This document shows, in pieces, positions 58,201 through 64,000 of a DNA stretch of 64,000 nucleotides. This DNA is from Diogma glabrata. Taxonomy: Eukaryota > Arthropoda > Insecta > Diptera > Cylindrotomidae. The notes under the pieces are model-generated. The model worked only from the letters and a program-made list of their open reading frames with translations, made no database searches and was not told where the DNA came from. Made by a program: the position numbers and the translations under genes. Location: NCBI GenBank assembly GCA_963693315.1, contig OY856186.1, forward strand, positions 287,882,930 through 287,946,929, written 5' to 3'. The first letter of the stretch is position 1; every line of letters starts with the position of its first letter.

Positions 58201-58745
58201 TTGGATATGGATTGGATATGGATTGGATATGGATTGGATATGGATTGGATATGGATTGGATATGGATTGGATATGGATTGCATATGGATTGGATATGGAT
58301 TGGATATGGATTGGATATGGATTGGATATGGATTGGATATGGATTGGATATGGATTGGATATGGATTGGATATGGATTGGATATGGATTGGATATGGATT
58401 GGATATGGATTGGATATGGATTGGAAATGGATTGGATCTGGATTGGATATGAATTGAGTATGGATTGGATATGGATTGGATATGGATTAGATATGGATTA
58501 GATATGGATTAGATATGGATTAGATTTGGATTAGAAATGGATTGAATATGGAATGGATATGGATTGGATATGGATTAATTATGGATTGGATATGGATTGG
58601 ATATGAATTGGATATGGATTAGATATGGATTGGATATGAATTGCATATGGATTGGTTATGGATTGGATATGAATTGGATATGGAGTGGATATGGAATGGA
58701 TATGGATTGGATAATAATTGAATATGGATTAGATATGGATTAAAA
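58201..58745 (+). repeat. 11-bp minisatellite GGATATGGATT, right part
   Basis: More than 20 near-identical units to about 58435, then increasingly diverged units to 58745. Because 11 is not a multiple of 3, all three forward frames give the same 11-residue repeat (around LDMDWIWIGYG), which produces three overlapping false ORFs. Confidence 0.95.
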
Positions 58746-59039
58746 ATCGGATACTGGTGTTATATTTTTTTTATAAAGACCAACAAAAAGAAATTATATA
58801 AGCAGAAAAAAAACGTCAGAAATGTAAATTTAGCAGTTTTTTAAAGATGTTTAATACACAATGTACAAAAACAAAACAAACAAAAAGAAATGATATCTTA
58901 GCGGCAAAGAACATCAAAAATGTAAATACAGCAGTTTTTTAGAGAGGTTAGGTACACAACGTAAAAAAAACAAATAAAAAGAAATGATATCTTATCACAC
59001 GCACATTTCAGCGGTAAAAACGTCAAAGGAACCAAATCA
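58746..59039. repeat. About 95-bp tandem duplication, no gene
   Basis: A unit with CAAACAAAAAGAAATGATAT, then CTTA, then GTAAATNNAGCAGTTTTTTA occurs two to three times between 58790 and 58990. Confidence 0.6.
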
Positions 59040-59960
59040 GGAGTTTGTATTCAAGGAGGTATACTAGACCAAGCAACGCGCTGGGGGAGCACGTATTTAA
59101 TGATTAAGCGCTTAGTTGATCTAAAAATCTATATAGACGACAAAGATAATTCAAAAATTTTAATAACGCAAAATCAGTGGGAACAAGTAGAAAAACTGGA
59201 AAGCGTTTTATTGCACCCTTTTATTGTAACTAAGAAGCTGCAAGCTGATGATTTGACGCCTGGAGATTTCTTTTCAGAATGGAGAGGCTTGATATATATC
59301 CTAAAAAACACTAAAACTTCTCTTGCCAATGCAATTGTAATGTCAATGAAAAAAGGGAGGATCTGCTATTACAAAATGACATTTTATTAGCTGCTATTTA
59401 TGTAGATCATATGAATCGAATTTTATTAAGTAGTGATCAAATTGCAAAAGGAAAAGAAACGCTTTACAAAATAGCAATCCATATTAAAAACTTACAAATA
59501 GATGAAACCCCTGAAAGCTAAGTTATTGAAATAAGTGAAGTAGACGATACAAACGTAAATGTTAGCAGCTGTTCAGACTCATCTTCAAACGAAAAAAACT
59601 TCGATGCTTACTTAAACCAATTAGAACGTTTACGCACAAAGCGAAGACGTCTAGATCCAGAAAAAAACACAAGAAACTATATCCTTAGTAGAAGAGGAGA
59701 CTATTAAATTTCGAAACGAATTTTTAAATTCCTTGAACGAAATTGAAAAATATGATCGTTTATATAAATTGGATATTAAAAAGGTCATTAATATGTACCC
59801 AGAAATTGTTCGAGATGTGGCTAGATGTATGATGGCAATGCCATCAACTCAAGTTAGTATTGAAAGGTTATTTTCTGCACTAAAAATTATAAAACGTGAT
59901 TTAAGAGCATCTATGAAAGAGAATTTGGCATCGGCCATTCTTTTTTTAAGAACGATGTAG
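59040..59960 (+). pseudogene. hAT transposase, C-terminal half, of the 20.5-kb hAT
   Basis: Starts within the hAT core at LDQATRWGSTYLMIKRL (the RW-x-STY-x-M landmark) and runs in frame to about 59350. An A-run indel moves the frame (REDLLLQNDILLAAIYVDH continues elsewhere), a TAA follows near 59520, and a Ser/Asp-rich linker and a basic ERLRTKRRRLDPE stretch come next. 59733-59960 encodes the hATC dimerisation domain (MMAMPSTQVSIERLFSALKI, ending FLRTM). The N-terminal BED finger and first catalytic Asp are missing. The orientation and distance to the TIR at 60528 fit its being this element's own gene. Confidence 0.85.
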
Positions 59961-60719
59961 TAATCTAGGGAACGGGAAATACAAGTCTTGTAATCCGATT
60001 TATTATTCGTAAGCTTTTTATGATGAATAAATAAATTATTTTCAGTTCCCTTTTTAGTTTTTAAAAGCAATTAGTTTTTTAAATTGAAGTTTTGACAAAC
60101 ACAACAATAATGAATAAATTATTAAATGCCTTTGGATTTAAACTTTATAAAATATATAAAATAAAATTAAGGAAAAAACTAAAGCAATTTAATTTCAAAA
60201 GAAATATTTTTGCTTGATGAGTGTAACACTAACACATTATATACTTAATGTATGTTATTTAGTTAACACAACACAATACAACTCATCGTTTGATTTTTTT
60301 TTATGAAATAATAAATAATATATTTTTAAAACTTTTTTCTTGTTTTCTTTGCAAGTTTTTATAAAATTCATTGTTACGAAATGAAATTTAATTATTTTCT
60401 ATTATATATAAAATTAAAAGTTGCAGTCGGATTCGGTCCCGGAATCAAAGTCGGAGTCGGATTTAAAATTTAAAAAATTGGAGTCGGAGTCGGAGTCGCT
60501 TAATTTTGGCACCGACTCCGCAGCCCTGTTTTTTTTTACAAAAGATGCATTTACGCTAAACGGAGAAGAATTGTGAGAAGTTTTTTGAGTGAATAAGTTT
60601 TAGTTATGATGACTGCAGGGTAAGGTTGGACAATGTAATAATAATAATACAAGCCTTTTATATAAGTTTCTTCAAAATCTGTTTATAATTGCAGGTTGTT
60701 GTGTGGAGTAGGTAGCTGC
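59961..60719. other. 3' part of the large hAT and right flank, no gene
   Basis: AT-rich to 60420, then GGAGTCGGAGTCGG-type subterminal repeats to the TIR at 60528; beyond it the interrupted target repeat resumes. Confidence 0.5.
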
Positions 60720-61370
60720 ATACAACCACATGATCAATAGATTGAACAATATACCAATGAATGCAGAAAATTATCAAGACGAATTAAAAAACATAAAATA
60801 CATAGCCAGTAAAAACGGATATAAAACGAAATAATTGACACATTAAATAGAAAACATAAAAACAAGAAAAATTTGCAAACAATATCAACTCTGAGGAATG
60901 AAGAAAACTTAGCAGACAAAAAATACATAGCCGTAACTTATAATAAATATAAACATTCAAAATAACGCAAAAAACTTTAAAAAAAATATGTATATATTGC
61001 AGCTTACAAAAACAAAAACAAAATAGAAAATTACCTAAAAACCAAAAAAACCCAAGCCTTAGACACAGGTGTTTATAAAATTACCTCTGATGACTACTGA
61101 CTGTAAATTTTATATAGGTCAAACGGGGCGGTCCTTCACAAAAAGATTTATTGAACACACCAGTGAACTTAATAAAAGTGATCCAAAATCCAGATATGCC
61201 CAACATTTAAAAATAGAAAAACATACCAATATCAACACAAATTTAACCATATTACAAAAAAAGAAAAGGACAACATCTAGCGAAGAAATAGAAATATATA
61301 AACATAAAAACTATCAACATTTTAAATGATAAAATCAACACTAAAACTAACAAAATATATGACATAATAA
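60720..61370 (+). pseudogene. C-terminal part of a GIY-YIG-bearing retroelement (Penelope-like)
   Basis: 60720-60955 encodes AYNHMINRLNNIPMNAENYQ, DELKNIKYIASKNGY and related sequence typical of the region before the nuclease. 61060-61330 encodes GVYKITS, then in another frame CKFYIGQTGRSFTKRFIEHT, YAQHLKIEKHT and EEIEIYKHKN. A frameshift separates GVYKI from FYIGQT, and stops interrupt the rest. RT motifs are absent. Confidence 0.7.
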
Positions 61371-62279
61371 TAAAAAATAGCAGTTGAAATAGTACATAAG
61401 ACAATTGTTAAAGCAAAAATTGTAATAATAATTTAGAAACTGAGCATGACGTAAGTCGAAATCGATATTCATTAAAATAAAAAATCAAATTCAAATTGTT
61501 ACTATAAGGAAGTTTATATTATTATTAATAAAATGAAAAATTAAAAATAAACGTATTAAAAAAGTATATTTTGAAATATTGCATTTTAATTCAAAAGTGA
61601 CAAAAGCACACAAACAGTGAATAATATGGAAAACCACAATAACACATATTATGGAATAAGTCGCATAAAAAAATATACTTGTATAATTATAAACTGGACG
61701 CTGAGTATCAAGTACAAAGTTTCACCAAAATCTATTATCAGGAATCAATGTTATTGAAGTTTTAAAAAAACAAGTGACCGACAGATCCTCACTACTTTGT
61801 CCAATATCGTCAAAAACTTATCCGTTCCATACTATATAAATCTATACATATTTTGTCAAAGACACGAACGAAGGTTTTATACTCCCAAAAAACATAAAAT
61901 ACGGTGAAAAAACCAACAGCTGTAAATTCGACTCCTATTTCTTGGTCGAATGAAAACCCGTGGTCAAATTTCGCAGGAGCGAGGCCGTAACGTAATTGCC
62001 TGGGTCACGGATTGATGCTACCTAGGTAGTGTTTCTGATTTCTCGACTTTTAAATTTCTCGAGAAATAAAACGAGAAATATTTGTTTCACGAGATATCTC
62101 GAGAAATATGTTTTCTTAGAATTCTTCGTTATAAACGAATCCAATGTATCTTTACACTGATTTTTTAACTATGCATATTAAATTAAACAATTTTTTAATG
62201 GTAAATAATAATAATAATTTCGATATAATAATAATAATTTTGAACAACTTCCATTTACAGGGATTAAGGCCAAACTATC
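61371..62279. other. No gene seen
   Basis: AT-rich. 62035-62110 holds repeated CTCGAGAAAT/ATTTCTCGAG words, possibly hAT subterminal repeats belonging with the BED fragment that follows. Confidence 0.45.
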
Positions 62280-62775
62280 CGATTCAGTGATATTACAATA
62301 TTGTGAACATCCGTAAATCTTTAGTTGCTGAAGCTAGATAGTATCAACAAATTTAATGACTAGTTCCTTTACATCTGAACGCATTTTCGGAAAAATGTTT
62401 GTCGAATAAAGCTATTTTTTGTAATTCTGTGGAAAGAAAATCCATCAACAGCAACTAATTGAGCAATTACTTCACTCATCGACGGACACCGCCTTTACAT
62501 TAATTTATCGATTTTTTTGCATATCACTGTTGATTTGAACACATCTTTTATGCGCAGGATTACTTCTTCCACTTATGTCCGACTCTAGCTGTTTTCTTTT
62601 CAAAGAATGTTTGGCATTGAAATATCGATGAAGACCAGTGGTTGCAGATCCTTTACAAAATATCGTTTTACCACAAATATTGCAGTTTGATGCATCCCTA
62701 TCTTTTTTGGTAAAATGTTTCCAAACATCATCGAATTGATTTGGTTGTTCATTTTGGGTTGTTCATGGTTATTTG
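62280..62775 (-). pseudogene. BED zinc finger plus N-terminal part of a hAT transposase
   Basis: On the minus strand from about 62775: DDVWKHFTKKDRDASNCNIC, then GKTIFCKGSATTGLHRYFNA and KHSLKRKQ form a BED finger (W..HF, C-x2-C, H-x-x-x-x-H). Downstream VAVDGFSFHRITKNSFIRQ is the conserved segment that follows in hAT transposases. Several stops are present and the catalytic core is not seen. This fragment is in opposite orientation to the transposase at 59040-59960, so it is a different element. Confidence 0.75.
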
Positions 62776-63026
62776 ATGAAAATGGTTAAATGTTTTTAAA
62801 ACAAAATTAAAAAGCTGCTAGTTACATAATAGTTATTTATTTATCTAGAACGAAAAGTGAAACTTTAAAGTACGAGCTAGTTGTTTACTAGTGAAATTAG
62901 TTAACTAGAGAAATTACTAGTGAGTACCTTTAAAAACACTTTTCGTTTGAGGTAAATACAAAATTTTATTTCATACTGGAAATTTATTAAAATAAAAAGA
63001 AATGAGTTTTAAATTTTGCTCAAAAA
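62776..63026. repeat. Inverted repeat 62857-62955
   Basis: GAACGAAAAGTGAAACTTTAAAG, read against TCAAACGAAAAGTGTTTTTA (reverse complement of the right side), forms arms of about 20-25 bp. The loop is full of ACTAGT/CTAGTT words. Confidence 0.55.
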
Positions 63027-63142
63027 GTTGAACTTTAACGTCCTACGACTTTATAAAATTTTATAAAGTCCTAGGACGTTAAAGTTCAACGTTTATGGTA
63101 CAAAAAGTTAAACTTTAACGTCAAGTTCAACTTTTTGTACCA
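63027..63142. repeat. Loopless 64-bp palindrome plus a second hairpin
   Basis: 63027-63090 is two 32-bp arms with no spacer and a single mismatch (GTTGAACTTTAACGTCCTA... meeting at TATAAAATTTTATA). 63096-63142 is a second inverted repeat (GGTACAAAAAGTT arms, 7-bp spacer) sharing the same GTTGAACTT core. Confidence 0.85.
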
Positions 63143-63189
63143 CAAAAAATCCAAAAAATGTCGTTTTAGATATCAGTATGAAATAAAAT

Positions 63190-63390
63190 ATTTTATCCAC
63201 GACTACTAAAGAATATATACTTTCCATGCGTATATCTTTCATTGTAATTGTATTCATTCCTTTTCTATATATCAAATTCTTTTTTATTTCTTTTATTACG
63301 CTTTATTTATTCAAAATTCCCCTAACAAATTAAAAACTTGATTTTTTGGTATAGTAATATAAACCAGTTAAAACAAAAACAATACTATTC
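63190..63390. mobile_element. Partial MITE, same family as 31684-32010
   Basis: ATTTTATCCACGACTACTAAAG and about 190 bp more match the left half of the copy at 31684; the right TIR is missing. Confidence 0.65.
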
Positions 63391-64000
63391 TAATTAACAT
63401 CCTAAGTCACGATTGTATAGTCATTATTGATTGTTTCCAATCAATGTGAAATCAATGGCTGACACTTGGTCAATTTGTAGTTCTACATGTATTAACATTA
63501 GACTACATTAAGGGAACTTTAAATTTATTTTGGATTTTTTGAGATCAATTAAACTCAAGTAAGTAAAGAAGCAATTGGAATATTTTCAATTCAAAGGTAT
63601 GGTTTGAAGTTTCTCAGAAAAAAACTACAATTCACATTTTACGTGTTTCGGATCGGATTCGAACCTACCCTCGTCAGTGCCCAGCTCGAATCCTTGGGCA
63701 GACACGCTATCGATTACGCCGTTGAGGCGATGACAATTTCAAAGTTGAAACTTCTTCATCACTTAATTAATTTTTACTTAAGTTGAATTTTTCCACTGTC
63801 ATTAGACTCCATATTATGGAAATGCTTTTACATTATATGGGATTTTTTGCATTAAATTTCTAGACAATACTTTGTGTGAATTCATAGAATGGGGAACATT
63901 TCTATTCTAATTAACATCCTAAGTCACGATTGTATAGTCATTATTGATTGTTTCCAATCAATGTGAAATCAATGGCTGACACTTGGTCAATTTGTAGTTC
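63384..64000. repeat. Direct repeat, period 518 bp, running off the window
   Basis: CTATTCTAATTAACATCCTA and about 80 bp more, through CACTTGGTCAATTTGTAGTTC, occur at 63384-63482 and again at 63902-64000, apparently identical. A SINE lies between. The second copy is cut by the window edge. Confidence 0.85.
63536..63740 (-). repeat. tRNA-derived SINE, about 205 bp
   Basis: On the minus strand: GCGTAATCGATAGCGTGTCT (box A region), GTAGGTTCGAATCC (box B), CCGAAACACG, then a tail TTACTTGAGTTTAATTGATC. It is the best-preserved copy in the window; part of it also reads as the chance ORF at 63604-63786. Confidence 0.75.

Larger units (their letters stand above)
40049..60528 (+). mobile_element. hAT element of 20.5 kb including four further levels of nested insertions
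   Basis: The left end CAGGGCTGCGGAGTCG (40049) and the right end CGACTCCGCAGCCCTG (60513-60528) are exact inverted copies. Both continue into GGAGTCGGAGTCGG-rich subterminal repeats. The flanks are TTGTTTTT (40041-40048) and TTTTTTTT (60529-60536), compatible with an eroded 8-bp duplication. The target repeat unit is recognisable on both sides. A hAT transposase end lies at 59040-59960 in the correct orientation. The two ends could in principle belong to different copies of the same family. Confidence 0.65.

Noticed and set aside
58097..58501. Three overlapping forward ORFs encoding a repeated 11-residue peptide
   Set aside because: Consequence of the 11-bp unit; identical peptide in all frames and no start or regulatory context.
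40049..62775. The BED finger at 62280-62775 as the missing N-terminus of the large hAT transposase
   Set aside because: It lies outside the TIR at 60528 and is on the opposite strand.

Overview
This is an AT-rich eukaryotic window, most likely from an insect. The errantivirus-type Env, spliced genes with 58-68 bp GT-AG introns, an insect-style mpaB/rubber-oxygenase-like gene, tRNA-derived SINEs and many hAT, Harbinger and pogo-like elements all point that way. There is no bacterial architecture (no operons, Shine-Dalgarno sites or CRISPR array). Nearly all recognisable coding sequence is decayed transposable-element sequence. Two host-derived sequences stand out: an oxygenase-like gene at 36841-38045 and a ribulose-phosphate 3-epimerase fragment at 41771-42148.

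Layout. 1-3565: 3' end of an errantivirus-like endogenous retrovirus (integrase end, env, 3' LTR), with env split by a TIR element. 4169-6664: a MITE, three foldback hairpins and a broken tyrosine recombinase gene with one intron. 6976-8575: first copy of an unclassified non-coding repeat (second copy 26111-27902) carrying two internal satellite arrays. 9059-13080: a hAT element with a perfect 8-bp duplication, sitting in the intron of a short spliced ORF. 13788-25715: a second hAT, stuffed with a Penelope-like element, a SINE and a TIR element (17735-25350); that TIR element holds a Helitron (18622-20203) and a complete but defective Ty3/gypsy element (20321-25110). 25841-28528: a pogo-like element. 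28648-30349: a Harbinger transposase pseudogene split by LTR debris. 31684-34000: MITEs, a 327-bp tandem repeat and long TA tracts with a MITE in the middle. 34863-36628: a repeat with about 260-bp tandem units. 36841-38045: the oxygenase-like gene.

40049-60528 reads as one hAT element swollen to 20.5 kb by nested insertions that can be peeled back by their target duplications: an 11-bp minisatellite; a jockey-like LINE inside it (42927-58200); an 11.7-kb CACT-ended TIR element inside the LINE (45060-56755, TTATT duplication); and inside that two further hATs (45471-51822 and 53408-55202, both with perfect 8-bp duplications), the second of which cuts through an exon of a spliced gene of unknown function. 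The end of the window holds GIY-YIG and BED-hAT fragments, perfect palindromes and a direct repeat running off the edge.

Almost nothing here works together as a pathway; the relationships are those of insertion and decay. The stratigraphy, the unclassified TIR element with its spliced gene, the host gene fragments and several structured repeats are the main points of interest.
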